From NCBI GenBank assembly GCA_964019055.1, contig OZ025206.1, positions 17,581,291 through 17,645,290 on the forward strand: a DNA stretch of 64,000 nucleotides. The letters are read 5' to 3'. The notes below the pieces were generated by a model. The model worked only from the letters and a program-made list of their open reading frames with translations. It ran no database searches and had not been told where the DNA came from. How positions within the stretch are numbered: the first letter of the stretch is position 1; the number at the start of each line of letters is the position of its first letter. This stretch comes from Anthopleura xanthogrammica. Lineage: Eukaryota > Cnidaria > Anthozoa > Actiniaria > Actiniidae. Both the position numbers and the translations under genes were made by a program. Positions 12,801 through 27,800 of this stretch are shown here, in pieces.

Positions 12801-15800
12801 GCTTGAATGATTTGGAATCTCAACTGACGAGTGACGAACCAAAAGAAAACGTGGACGCATCAGCTTTGGTGTTTGCCCGTCAACGCCAGACCAGAGAAGC
12901 CATCATTAGTGCATCAGACAGATTACAGAAAGACGCGCGCACCTTAATGGAACAGCTACAAAAGGTATGACATATAACGCTCACATACTTTAAGTATTCC
13001 GAAAAGAGTCTGAGAGTTTCTTCAATGCGGTTGTCTGGAATATGATATAAAAACCCCTCATATGAGAGCAGGGGATTATTGTTTTATGGGAACTGCTTTT
13101 GCTAGAGATCTTTCAAGACTTAGAGTTACTTCTTATGGAGAGAGAGGTAAGCGCCCCCTCAAAAAGCTCACAATCCATAAGTTACCCGAAACTATAATGC
13201 ATGTCACGTGATTGAGAGAAAATAATCCGGTGAATATTCCAGTGACTCAGATTGTTACCAGTTTCTTTCCACTGATTCTGGGATATTCTTGATAACTGCA
13301 GGAGCCAAAGGACACTTCTCTCAACCGCGACTCTGCTGGACGCGCCATTCATACCATTTTAATCGATCTGCAAGAAAGACTTGGTAGCCTTGATCAGCTG
13401 TGGAAATTACGAGACGAACAGCTTCAGAGACACAGACAACTAAGCACCGAGTTTCTTCAGTTTGAACGCGACACCAGACAGGTGGGTATATACTTAGACT
13501 CAATCTTATAGGTGCAATCGTTACAGTACGAATATAGAGTGCGGAAACAAGAGTATTAAACGTTGGTACAACAATTGTACTGTAACATTAAAAACTTGTG
13601 GAAATAACCAAAAATCTTTTGTTGCATGCATTTTAGCATGTTTTTAAATGTGGGTGAATGAATGAATAAATAAATAAATGAATAAATGTTTTCTTTTTTG
13701 AAGGTCATATCATGGATCGAAGAACAGAGCGAACAGTTTTTCCCTGTCATGGTGGATTACAATTCACTTCCTGCAGACCCAAAAGATCTCGAAGAGAAGC
13801 TCCGACGGTTTAGAGAAGCAGCAGAGGTGAGAAGAGATTTAACCTTTATTTCAGTTATTTGTATCCAGGTTTGCAGCTGTAGTTGAAGCCATAAAACAAT
13901 TCCCACCAGCTCTTTAGAATGCTTTAATTAAGTTGCTGGAATCAATCTAATGAATGCCAATTTCTGACTACAATGCATAGCCTATCCAAATGGTTGCAAC
14001 CAACGGAATATATATTCAGAGTATTATTGCAAACGTTGATTCTCTTGATCATTCATGTACCTTGCAATTTTGCCGGTAAAACGTTCTACAGGAAACAGCG
14101 TTTTCTGAGGGCAACAGAATTCTTCTCAGTTTTCATAGAAACAGTTCGGAGTAGGTAGCTTGACGCGTAGTTCCTCTATTAATACTCGTGCACCATACGT
14201 GCATGTCGTTGCAGGTCATATCATTATTAATCTTGATTTCCGTAATTCTGTCATCAATTGTGGCTCACCTTGTGTTTGATGTAATGTTTTAATCATGTGA
14301 TGCTAACTTACAGAAAACTGACGAGGACGTCCAACGTCACCTCCAAGCCGCAGAGCAACTAGCAGACGAAGATCAGAGCTACCGAGCTGCAATCACTGTT
14401 GTAACAGACGAGTTGAAGATTGCATATGAACGGTTTAAAACTCTTATGTCTGACTACGAGGTGTTACTGGCCATGTGTGCGACCTTCTTCGCTAGTGTTG
14501 ACAAGGTATTTCGTCAAAGGATTTTTAAGTATAGGTGGTGGATAGGGGTTCAGTCGTTGATTCAACTAGAAACACTGAAACTTCCAAGATTGTCAAGACC
14601 AATTTAAGTCCATAAGGACACCAAAGATCCTTTGGTATTAGGATTTGCGTCCTAAAACCGTCGTAGTGAATTCATCTATGATCCATCTTGTAGATATTTT
14701 TTGTAAAGATTTGTTTGATTATTTGTATAAATTTTTAATAGCATTGTTAGCCGCTCTATGACTTAGTTCTTGTCTAGTAGATATTGACGATAATGTAACC
14801 GCATCTGTTTTCAGCTGCTGCAAGTAATGGACGGAATGCTGCAGAAATTTCGAAGCCGACAAGTCGCACCAGACCTTAACCGCGCCCAGCTCATGCTGCA
14901 AGACCATCTTGCCAACTACCAGAGCGTGGCTGACATCTACAATTTTACCATAACTAATGGACGTGACATTTTGAAGAAAGTAGGCACAAGTGAGTCAGTA
15001 ACCGTTTCACGAGAAGAAATCAAGAGGTTTCTTGAAGAAAGCGAGGGCAAGAAAGATGAATGGGCGAGCCTCTGGGAACATCATAAGAGCAAACTCGAGG
15101 AAAGCGTGAAAATTTGCGAGTTTGAACAGTCGATAAGCAGGGTAAGAATATTTTTAGGACATTCTTATCTACTTTCCTCTCAGTTCTTGCAATGACGTTG
15201 TTCTTCGACTTTTTCAGGTTAACTTGATGGTCGAGCATCACAATCGTGATTTAATCGCCTTGAATCAGAAATTTGGCGACACTTTGCTGGATGCCGTCAC
15301 GCTCCTACAGGAATCAGACGCTTTCTTAGAATCAGTCAAGGTATGATGAAATACGAGCAGCTTTGTCATGAAATTATGGTAAAGTTATTTGACGCTGATT
15401 TTTCTTGTTCTTTGTTTGCACAGCCAACAGATAATGAGGTAATACATCTCGTACAAGAGGCCGGCCGGCTTGCAAGTGAACGTCACCATGATGCACCGAC
15501 TATACAGAATCAAGTATCTTCCATGGAAACTAGATGGAAGAGGTTCCTATCTCGAATTGAGGAACATCGCACAATGTTGGAGGCATCCATTGAATTTCAC
15601 CAACTGTATGAACAGGTACAGTTTATTTTATATATGTTATTTGCATATTTCTCTCTATGTTATCTTTTTTTCTCATCTTTTTTCTCTTTTCATCACTTGC
15701 CTTTTGTTTTAAACAGGCTGTTACCTGGACAAGCGACAGTGAACACTTCTTGCAGACAACACGCGAGCAAGCCAAGCAATGTCACACAGAAGAACAAGTC

Positions 15801-18800
15801 ATCGATCTCTTAGATCTTCTAGAAGGTTTCATCAGGCCAGGCCTGAACAAACAGGAAACCCGCCTGAAGAAAATATCCGACTTGTCTGCCAAACTGATTA
15901 TCGATGCGCCCAGACGCAAAGCCAAGGGACTGGTAGCCAAGCAGAGGGAAGTAGCTACCAAGTTTGATTTGATGGATAACGACCTTTATCGATTGGCAGA
16001 AAAGCTGAGGGAAAGAAATCGTTTGGGTTTACCACCAGAGGTATTTGATATGGAAGCTGGGTAGCTGGGATTCCTGTCTTTTACTTTGTCTGAAATTTTG
16101 AATTCACCTTTTGGTTAAACTCGTTTTAATTTATGTAAACTGCTTCTTTAGGCCATAGAAGATGTCGCAGAAAGTCTTGACACTTACGAGAGAGAACTTC
16201 AAAGCAGACCTCCAGACACAATTGAAGAATCTGCGCCGGTACCTATCCGTACAACTCTGACAACATTCTTAGATGGTGTTCTGGGCCAAAAACGACGTGG
16301 CGATGGTACTGTTTTCGAAGACGTTGGACCTGGGAAACGCGCACAAGTAATGGTCAGTATAAAATCAGATGGAACCGTGTCGTCCGATGCAGAGGAAAAA
16401 ATTGAACCAATAATCAAGACAGAAATCAGAGGATGGTTCGAGGGTGGGAAGGTTGTAGGAAGAGATACTGGAGCCCCGGAACAGCAAATCATGGTCCAAA
16501 TCGACCAAGACACAAGGAGAGAGCCTCAGTATGCATTTACCATGGTACCAAGAGGCACTGAAGTCGTCAAGAGGGACGTCACTGTTACTACCATGGGACC
16601 AGTTGTCCATAAAGATGTTCAGGTCAGTCCTCGATTTAGTTATTAATGTCACATTCCTTTTGTGAGTAATCTTTGCGTAAGTGATGGACGTGGATTCCCG
16701 TAACCGTGACGGTACCGTTTTTTTTGCATTTTCACTGACCGTGAGTGATGATCTCCTGTCCTGTGATTGGTTCAAAGAAAATATCGTACTATGAAATTTG
16801 CATTTGGATTTGCACTTTTCTCTGTGTTTGCATCTGAGCTAGTTTTGAGCGAGGATGATCCAATTGTTTATTTTCTTCACAGGTCGAGACCGACATGAAC
16901 GTAGTTAGTTATCCATCTCCTCCACCAGAAGAACCAGAAAGCCCACAATTTACTCGAAAGCGAACATGGAAAACAACAACGCGAGAGACCACCACGAGTG
17001 TGAAGCAAGAAACGCGAACAGAGGTGGAGACATTAGTTCCAGAAGCACCTGAAGTCACTTCAAAATACTACACGTACGACGATGGTTCAGGTATGTGATC
17101 ACGCTTTGTCCATTGTTTATCAGTTTTATTCATCTCCATAGCTTCACCTCCAGTGTTGATCTAAACCCTTTTTCTTTGCCTTTTTATAGCTCGGCCTGGT
17201 GATCAGCTGGAGGTACGTGTTCTCTCTAAAGTAGATCTACAGGCAGCTCCAGAAGGCAAACATCCCAGGCTTGAAGATTTGGAGGAACCCGAAGGAGAGA
17301 TGAAGGATTCCAACGAACAAATCTGTAGAAAGATTGAGGATTCTTTGGAGCCAAGGGAAAGAGTGTAAGTGGTGAAAGAAACTATATTTATGTCTCAGTT
17401 TTTTTCCTTTTTTTCATATTTTTTTCAAAGTTATTACTGCAATTTCTAGCTTCTTTCTCAATGACTAGCAATGACCTCCAATCAAAACTGGTTAGCGTAT
17501 CGTTACATTTTAGCTGTAAGGTTTTGCGACAGCAATTTTGAAGAATGTCTCTATTTTCAGGCCGCCTGGTCGTACCGAGGTCTTTGTTCCACAGTTTGCT
17601 GGCCAAGCCATCGTATTTTCCCCTCCAATCATACCTTTCGTACCAATTTCGTCGCCGGAGACGACCGAATCCGAGTTACAATTTGCCCCACCTAGTGATG
17701 GGTTTGCTCCAGTGGAATTCAAACTACAGGGTCCATTTGTAGACGCAAAGCCAAAGCCAAAGCCAAAACCACTGGACACCGCAAAACAGGCTGCGTTAAC
17801 TCGATTGGATGAATTGACAAGGATTTTGATTGACAGTGAAGAGAATTATGTTGACGAACTCAGGTCAATCGTCGAGGTATGGAATAATCTTGTAGTTATA
17901 CGTTAGGGTATTCATTTCTCTGTGAAAAAAATCTTGATAAAGCAGTTTCTTATTTTTCAAGGTAATAAAGCGATTTTTCTACAAACGAACTATGCCATGT
18001 TTTGATTTTCCGACTGTTGCCGGAAAATTTTGAGTTTGTTTTTCCTGACATCCTCTGACTCTTAAAACTTTACTGAAGTTTCGGGCGTTCAGTTCTTCGT
18101 TGGGGTTAAACTGAAGAAAAGTACTCCAACGAAGGGCTCAAGACCTGAAACTTCAGTTACTTATAAGTATCTTTTTTCGTATCCCTTATTCGACATTTTA
18201 TTTCATTTTGATATGAATCTTTTTTTTCACAACATTTTCATGTGCAGGACTACATGTATGAAATGGACAGTGCTCCAGCTGAACTAGCAGACAACAAAGA
18301 TTCCATCTTCAGTAACATCGAGGAAATTTACTTTTTCCATAAAGTGTACGTACTCAATGTCTCTCAGCAAATCGATTAATTAGTTATCTGTGATTGTCAA
18401 AAGTTTTAATAGGTGAATGTATTCAATCATTCGAAATTGGAATTGGGGATCATGATTTTGGATTGTCGAATTGAAAAATGCTGAAAAATCTTTGGATGCA
18501 GAAACACCAGAGAGAAAATGCTTGATGAATAAAGTTGATAAATGGATCAGTTACGAAATATTCTGAAATATTTTTCTTCTTATCTAAACAGGGTTCTCAT
18601 TCAAGAGCTGAAAAAGTTGAAGAACACGCCTGCTCACATTGGACGTCCATTTTCATCCAGGGTAAGAAAACGTTAAGTGGGTTTTTGCACAGCCTCGGGT
18701 CAGTAACTCTTACCGCGATTATACCAACGATTCCTTCCTAATAATATGAAAATTATAGATTTTGTCCATCTTGCCTATGTACGCTATATCCGTTATCGTT

Positions 18801-21800
18801 TAAATGTTCTTTCGGTCTTTGACTGAGACAGATCATTTATTTATTTTCAATATTTAATTTTGTTATAGGAACATAATCTTTATAAGTACCTGGATTTCTG
18901 TGATGGAAAGGAAGATTCCGACTTGGTCTTGGCGTCCTCACCAACCGAATATTTTGAGGTATCAATTTTATTCCTCTCATGTTCTTCTATTGTTATCACA
19001 TGCCTAATTTTTGTTTTCAATTATGTTAAATTATGGCCGTCCGGGAGTTAACTGTAGTAGTAAACAGTTTATTTATGTGGCGTTTTCTACTTCAGATATG
19101 CAGAAAGAGACACAGCACCCGACCCCTCGTCACCCTTCTGCAGAGGCCACTAGAACGTGTTTTTGAGTACAGAGAGATCTTGACACAGATGCTGGAAGTG
19201 GCTTCAGATGCTGGTGTTAACACAAGGGATATCAAGGTCGGTCAAACATCAGAAACCAACCTATATACACCTTGCGAGTGACGTCAAGCAGTTCAATTTG
19301 GAGGACAAAACAAAAGAATTTTAATCTCCTGAGAATTGGAACCTATTGTTTTGCCCTCCAAATTGAGCTGCATTCCGACGTGTTGTAAGGGGTCTATTGT
19401 GTTTCGGAAACCTTTCTATTGCATATTTTGCAAGCTTGAGTTCGTATTTTCCACTCCAGTTTGATTCTAGAAAAAGCAAGTCTGTTATGATTTTAATTCC
19501 ACATTTATTAAAGAATATAATTGTTTATCTAGAAGGCCTGTTTTAATGTTGATATAAATTTCTTTGTAGGAAGCAAAAGATATATTGGACCGGCTTTGTG
19601 ATGAAATAAGCCAACAAACAGAGTAAGTTTGAATCTGTGCCTTTTCTTAGGACGATAAACGATAACTTCGCCATGTTGATGTCATCGATCAGAGTAAAAG
19701 GCGCAAACATTTTAGAACGATCATGAAGTTTTCATTGTTCTAGTCAACTACTTCAGTTTCTATTTTTATCAGTGCCAAGCTTTCCATGTGGAAATATATT
19801 TATCGAATAGTACCGGCAATTTTCCAGTTTGTTCATGCAATAAACGGCCATTCAGAGGGCCAGACATGTCTTCGTTTTCCTCTTACTACTGATTCAATTT
19901 CTCAGTGTATCAAATTTTCGTTCCAATAGATTGCAGATCACAGTCGGTATGCCTGTCGGAGTCGAAATGTGCGTTGCAATTGAAGACTACGAAGACGAGC
20001 TTGGCGAGCTAAAGAGAGAAGAAAGTGTACTTGTAGTTGACAAGCTTTCGCGCCCTGGCATGTACAAAGTGGTAAAGTTGAGAGGTGATGGTTCCCAAGG
20101 CGATGAAATGTGGGTGCCGTCCAAAATACTGAAGAGAAAAACGTCAACAGCTGAAGTAACTATAAAAGGAGGTACGAATACGAATATTTTTACTGGATCA
20201 CCAAGAAAATATACAAACAAACAAACAAGAAATCTCAATAGGGAGTGGAAAAAGTAAATTCCCAATGCATTTTTCTTGAGTGGTCGTATTCATTTACCCG
20301 GCGACACTAGAACTTGTACTGAGATTGAAGAAAGAATCGAAAACAAGTATATTAATCTCCTTTCTAAAATATTTTACTGCATTGTATTTCAGGTTACACC
20401 GCTGAGTTAGTCAAGAAGCCACAACCAGTACGTTTCTTTCTTTTCCTATTAATCTTTACTTTCTCAGCTTTACTAAATTAATTTCCATAACAATAAATCT
20501 TTAGTTTTATCTTAAAATGTAGCGTAAAATCTTTAGCTTTTCTTGCTTATTTTCAAGTTTTAATGATATTTTTTATTCTATCCACATAGGAAAAAGTTGT
20601 ATCTGAGACCACAATAAATATCCAGGAATCCATACCAGGTAAACTTATCAAAAGTCAAACTTTATGATTTGAGGTTAGTGCTTGTATATACTTACACAGT
20701 TTTGTTGTTTGATTCTTGTAGAACCAAGGAGAGAAGAAACTGCTGCAACAATGTATGTATACTGACTTCAACTAAATAATTGTTATTTTACACCTTTTTA
20801 AAAAAATGTGCACGTTTTTCTTGATCTTAGAATGTCACACACCTACACTACCTGTGCGGTTTTCACACAGGTCACTCCGCTGATCCAGTAACGTACTTCT
20901 TAATTTCTTGGCTGCGCAATTGCTAATTTGGCCACATTTGCTTATAAATTGATTTTGAGTAGAAAGCCTGCGAGAGTTATTTGTGAAATATCGTTCATAC
21001 TTATGTTTGCCGGAAAAATCGGTAAAAGCTCATAATCCCAAGAAAATTGCCGTTTTTTTAAATTTTGGGATTAATGCTCAATTTTCAATAAAACTGAAGG
21101 TTTTTGTTAAATATAAATACTTTTATCTTTTCATTTTTGTTTTGTTAACATAAGTTTGTATCTTTTTCACCAGTCAAATTGGAAAAGAGCCTCAACCCAT
21201 CACATTGACTCTCGATGGTCAAGCTGCATTCGACTTTCAACCAGTGGAACTTAAAATACCAAAGCCTGAAGATGTCACTGCTGAAGATGTTAAGGCAACT
21301 GAACAGGATGTCCACATAAAACCTAAGTTCGTGGAATCGCTGTCTGATGTGCAAATTTCTAAAGGAAATACGATCATCTTGGAGTGTCGCGTTACTGGAA
21401 AGCCAAGACCAGAGATTACATGGTATAGGAATGGAAAAAGAGTGATTGAAGGTGATAGACATCACATGGAAATTCGCCCGGGAGATCTTTGCATCTTGAC
21501 GATTCGAGGTGTAAATCCTGACGATGAAGGCACCTATACTTGCAAGGCAACAAATCCTGCAGGCGAAGATTCCACTTCTGCGACATTTCAGATATCAGCT
21601 AAAGGATCTGCACCCGAGTTTACAAAAGAACTTGAGGACACTGTAGTTCTGGATGGAATGCCAGCACGCTTTGAGGTTCGGGTAGACGGAAATCCTGAAC
21701 CTGTTGTTGAATGGTTCAAAGAAGGAAAACAGCTTAAACCAGGACGTAGAGTTGAAACGCAGAAAGAAGGAAATATCCACAAACTCCTCATAACCAATTG

Positions 21801-24800
21801 TCGAAAAGATGACACTGGACGAGTCGTTTGTAAAGCAAAAAATACTCATGGCGAAGCGGAATGCATCTCCAATTTTAGCGTTACTTTGGATTCAGTGCCA
21901 CCTAAATTTACAAAGAGACTGTATGATCTAACTGTCAAATTAGGAAGCGATATTCAGTTGTCCGTGAATTTCGTGGGAACTCCAGAACCAAAAGTCAAAT
22001 GGTATTTGGATGACGAAGAGATTACCAAACAAGATGGATTCAACATCGGAACAGATCTGGGCTCCTCAGTCTTGTTTATAAATGGATTTACCAGTGAAGA
22101 TTATGGTAATTATAAGTGTGTTATTATGAACGATGCTGGCCAAGCGAGTACTGCTACAACGCTCTCTGGGGTCGAGGAACAAGTTCTTCCATTGAAAAAG
22201 CCTGCCGGTGAGGCTCCTAAGTTTATCAAAAAATTGACAGATCTTCACGTGATTGAAGGAGATGCAGTGCGGCTCGAGGTTATCGTCAGTGGTACACCAA
22301 AACCATCTGTTCAATGGAAAGCTGAAGGACAACCCATTGAGGAAAGCAGGCGCGTTCACGTCATGGTCGATGGCGATAAACACATCCTCCAGGTCGAAGA
22401 GGTAGTGCTTGACGACGAAGCAGAGTACAAATGTGTGGTTAGCAACGATCACGGTACCTTGGAATGTAGTGCAGAACTGCTCGTAGATGAACGATCGAAA
22501 AAACCTGAATTTATCAAGGAATTAACGAATGTGAAAACAGTGGAAGGCGAGAAAGTCAAGTTTGTTGCTGAAATTGAAGGAATACCTAAACCAGAGGTTC
22601 TCTGGTTCAAGAACAATGTTCTTATAGAAGCTGGCGATAGATTTGAGGCAAGTCGCGACAAAGAATTGTTTTTACTAACGTTACACAAATGTACTCTAAA
22701 AGACACTGCTGAAATTAAATGTACGGCAAGAAACACTGCTGGGGAGGTGTCTTCTGTTGCAAATCTGGTCGTTGAATCAAAGCCGAAACAACTCATGGAA
22801 GAAATCACCTTTACAGTTGCTCCAAAAGATGAAAACCCCGTTGAGTTAAAATTTGACATCCCACAAGGAAAAGACATTTCTCCCCAATTCTTGCAAAAGC
22901 TCGAAGACAAAGAGGTTATGGAAGGGAGTAAAGTAGACCTCGAAGTCGAAGTAGGTGGCCAGCCAAAACCCACAGTTGAATGGCTCAAAGATGGTCAACC
23001 TGTGAAGCCGGGGGAAAGAATACGTTTTGAGTCTGATGAACGCGTACATACATTGTCTATTTCCAATGTAAAACTTGATGACGAAGCTGAATACACCTGT
23101 ATTGCCAAGAATATCGCTGGAGAGGCTTCATGTAAATCAGAGGTTTTAGTGGAGGAAGATATGAGAGAGCCACAATTTGTAACTAGACCTAAAAACATTG
23201 AAATTACAGAGGGAGATGTAGCACGTTTTGAAGCTGTTGTGTCAGGCCTACCTCTACCAGAAATAGAATGGCTAAAGGATGGGAAGCCTATAGAAAAAAG
23301 TCATCGTTTCCAATTAGATTTTGAAGAGAATCGTTCCATTTTTACTATCATGGATGCAAAGCTAAATGACGAAGGAGAATATACTTGTATTCTTTCAAGC
23401 AAAGCGGGCAAAGATTCTTGCAAAGTTGAATTGCTTGTGAACGAAGCGGTTGTTCCTCCCGAATTTGTGAGGAAAATGAGTACCATCGAGCTGTATGAAG
23501 GAGATCTTGCGCAATTTGATGTGCGAGTGTCTGGTACACCTGCACCTGATGTCCAGTGGTTCAAGGATGACGAACCCTTGTCTGACAGTGACAGGGTTGA
23601 AATTCGCTCCGATGATGATCAGCGGTCAATAGTCATCCGAAACTGTATTCCAAATGATGGAGGTCGATACCGATGCACAGCAACCAATGAAGCTGGCCAT
23701 AAAACTTGCTACGGAGAGCTTACCATAAATTCAAAACCTTTTCCACCTTACTTTTCTGACGAGAGTCCCAGCATACCAACAGAGTTCGAAGCGGGCGGTG
23801 ATATGACCTTAGAAGCGACAGTACGGGGTCGCCCTGCTCCTGATGTCCATTGGGAGAAAGACAATAAACCCATCAAAGAAAGTACGCATCACGTTCTGAG
23901 CAACATTAGAGATAAATACACACTTACAATCAAAGGTGCAAGTCCAAAGGATTCGGGCGTGTACACCTGTATTGCAAAGAATGATGCCGGAGCTGCCAAA
24001 AGGACTTACAATCTCGATATTGAAGGTATGTATTGTTTTCAAGTATTTTGCTTATCTACGTCTTCTTGTCTTACAATACCTACTTAATAATTTCTTTAAC
24101 GGTTAAGTTTAGTTATAATTATATTTATTTACTTATAGAATGCATGTATTCATATGAAATGATAATCTATGCATTTCATATAACATTTTTAATAACTCCT
24201 ATCTGTATTCTGTTTGGTAATGTATTATAAGTAATGCGGCAGTTACTACTTATTAGGTGCATGCAAAGCGCATGAAAGGCATGTTAATGATCTCATTATT
24301 GCAGGGCTACCGCTTAAGCTAGAAATATCACTTCAATATATATTTGTACTATAAATTAATAAATAATGAAATAAAGTTAAATGGTGTCTGACTCTCTTGA
24401 AACCGAAAATTGCATCAATCAGTGTAAACAAAATTCCGGAAATCAAAGGACACGTTATTGAACCAGAGATGTGTACCCGTCGCTCTTCGTAGACTGATGT
24501 TGGTCATCAAAGCTCTGTTTGACCGAAACTCTTGGAGCCTTCTACGGAACCATGTATGGTTAGTTTTGTTGCTTGGAAAAAAGTTTGCTTTGTTACCGTA
24601 CTTTCATAGTATTCAAACAATACTACATTTGAATAAATGAAATGACGAGAAGTGATAGAGAAAGGAACTTAGAAAAAATGGTCATTTCATTTATTCATTT
24701 AACATATATGTCCAGTATTCGCCTCATAATACGATATCCGAATAACTAGTTTACCGCAACGTGTTTATGAAAACAACCATTTCCGTCCAAAGTAACGAGA

Positions 24801-27800
24801 GTCATAAAGTCACCTGAACTTTCTGCATGTTTCTATAATCATTGATTATATCACTCATCAAATAACGTAAAGATAACAGTTTGCAAAATAAAGAGTGACA
24901 CCAGATCATCTTGACATTCAAAAACAATGTACTTTCATTCTCTTTTCGCGATGTTTTACATACGCAAATACTCCATTGATGCTGCATGGTAATCGTTGCT
25001 GGCAAGGATGATTCATTTCGATGATTGCCTTTCTGAGTTGATGATCCTTCTTCTCCAATCGTTCTCTTCGATCGTTCTTTTCTTGAATTTTCTGGCATTC
25101 GCCCGTGGAATCATACACGCAATCAGCTCCATCGTACATATACGATACATATACAACGCAGACGAATCCAGTCGCCACTGGTGCAGACTTGTGCATTTTA
25201 TCATTCTTGATTAAGAACAAGAAAACTATCCATTTGTGTACAGCTCCTCCCAAGACGGGAAGTCCACCACAGTTTCTTGAGCTGATTCAGCCTGTGGACA
25301 CCACAGAAGGAGAAACAGTTACTTTGGTTTGTACAGTGACTGGAAAACCAAAACCAACCATTGAGTGGTACAAAGATGGACTCCCTTTGAAAGATAATCC
25401 TAGAATTGAAAGCTTTTTCGATGGCAGAGTTTGTACCTTGAAAATCAAAGACATCAACCTAGACGATGAGGGTCTGTATAAGTGTGTTGCTAGTAGTGAA
25501 TTTGGTACTGCTTCTTGTGCCACAGAGATTCTAGTTGAAGAAGCAGAAGTTATTATAAAAAAGAAGCCAGAGCCGGTAATCGAGATTTCTGGGAACACAG
25601 CACATTTTGATTTAGTAGTATCTGGGCAACCTTCTCCAGATGTTGATTGGTATCTAAATGAGAAAAAGATTGAAAATGGAGGACGATTTCGAATTTCTGA
25701 AGACAAGAAGGAGGGGCGATACAAACTGATCATCGATGACGTAAAGTCCGATGACAGTGGCAATATACGTTGCGTAATCCGCAGTGGGGAGCAACAGCAA
25801 ACCTGTGATACATACCTGCAAGTTAAAGGAAAGCCTAAATCGCCGAAAGAGATAGAAAAGGAAAGAAACGAAAAATTTGTTGATCTTAATAAAGAACTTT
25901 CTTTAAAATTTGGAGTGAAAGATGTTCCCGAGGATGACACAAGAGAAAGAGAAGAAATTGTTGTTGAAATCAGTAAAGATGATTCTTTTTCAGAAATAAA
26001 ATTCGAAATCACTCCACAAATGGAGGGAAAGGTGGTCGATCTTAATAGGGAGCTGACTAAGACATTAGGTTCACGGAAACCTGTTTCGGAAGAACCTCTT
26101 CACAAAGAAGAAAAAACAATAGATCTCAATAAAGAAATAACTTTCAATATCGGAGGAGCACAGCCCATGGAACCAGTAAAATCCCAGCCATTTCCCTCAC
26201 ATAAACCTCATGTTCTTGGCGAAGAAATTAAAATTGATTTGGGTTCGGAAGATTTGTCAAATCCTGTTATCCAACTTCAAGTTAATCAACCGGGGAAAAA
26301 GCAGCCTACAAACCCACATCCGTCAAAGCCGAGTGTTGATGATAAAGAGGAAAGAGTTCTTTCACAACCAAAAAAACCTAGTCCAGACGATACAAAAGAG
26401 AAATCTAAAACGTCAAAGCAAACAGTTGTTATCGGGGAAGAAGTAAAGTTTGATCTTGGAACAGGTGATGCAATAAACCCGGTAATCCAATTACAAGTTG
26501 GACGTCCTAAAGAAGTAACTCCGTCAAATCTTCCTAAAAAAACGGGAAACCCTCATCCAAAAGATGAAGAAGAAAACGTGAAACCATCGCAGCAAACTAG
26601 TGTAATTGGCGAAGAGATAAGGCTTGACTTAAGTACGGATGACGTAGATTATCCAGTCATTGTTCGGCAAGAGCAGCTGCTAGAAGGAAAAAACCCTCAC
26701 AATCCTCGTCCGGGAAATCCACACCCACGTCCGGGAAATCCACACCCACGTGAACCCACTTCTGTTCCAGTCAGGACTGTAAATCTAGGAGAAGAAATTT
26801 CCTTTGATATTGGAGCAGAGGGAGGGGATGTAGAGATTATTGATTCTGGCACCATGAGGTTTGATACCGAAGGAACCAAAGACCGCGATCGACCACATTT
26901 CATTGACACGGGCGAAAAAGCAACACCCGCCGAGGTAACCGAGACTGGGGATGTTAAGTTGGAAGTAAAAGTTGGTGGTAGTCCTACACCAGATGTCGTA
27001 TGGATGAAAGATGATGAGGTTATAATAGGCAGTCCTCATTTTGATGTCAAAAGCTTCGATGATTTACATACGCTGATTATCAAATCTCCCGGTGATGATG
27101 ACAAGGGTGTGTACAAGTGTATGGCTTCAAATGATCGTGGAATTGCCTCCAGAACCTTTGAGGTAGGAGTTGAAAGGCCAGACAAAAACAAGCGCCCATC
27201 ATTCGAAGAAATTGATGGAAAATCACCGCTTATCATGACTGATGATGGTGACCTTATTCTGGAGGTAAAAGTTAAAGGACAGCCAATGCCGGATGTAAAG
27301 TGGTATAAGGATAATTTACCTCTGGATGAAAACGATCGTATTTCTATCGATTGTAAAGACAACGTCTATACTGTAACGATAAAAAATTCAACTGCAGAGG
27401 ACTCTGGCGTCTACAAGTGTGAAGCTAAGAATGAAGCAGGAACAGCAATCAGAAAGTTTTCCATCGACGTTGAATCTTTTACGCCCAAACTGCAAGCATT
27501 TGTCCATAAAGATCAAGACTTTCCACAGTTTTCTGACAGAGAAGGAGTTTCTCCGTATGAGGTGACTGAGGACGGGGATATTAAGCTGCAGACAAGAGTG
27601 ACTGGTAATCCTGAGCCAGACGTTGAATGGTTAAAAGATGGAAAGCCTGTTAGAGGTAGTGAACGCATAGAGGTCCAAATACGTGGAGACGCTCACATAC
27701 TCATTATAAAGTCACCTGTTAGTAATGATGCTGGAAGTTATACCTGTGTCGCCAAAAATACACGAGGGACGAACGTCCGGACATTCGATGTGACTATTGA

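Larger units (their letters stand above)
20172..21173. other. Introns 25-28 around three microexons
   Basis: Non-coding except for exons 26-28. The last intron (20753-21173) is 421 bp of AT-rich sequence with nothing recognised. Confidence 0.7.

Noticed and set aside
19623..19929. A possible PH domain between DH and SH3
   Set aside because: The intron has stops in all frames and no PH-like sequence, and exon 24 to 25 joins in phase without it.
25105..25243. N-terminal extension of the exon 30 frame starting at a Met at 25105
   Set aside because: The sequence is not Ig-like, and a good acceptor at 25242-25243 in phase 1 joins exon 29 correctly. The extension is intron.
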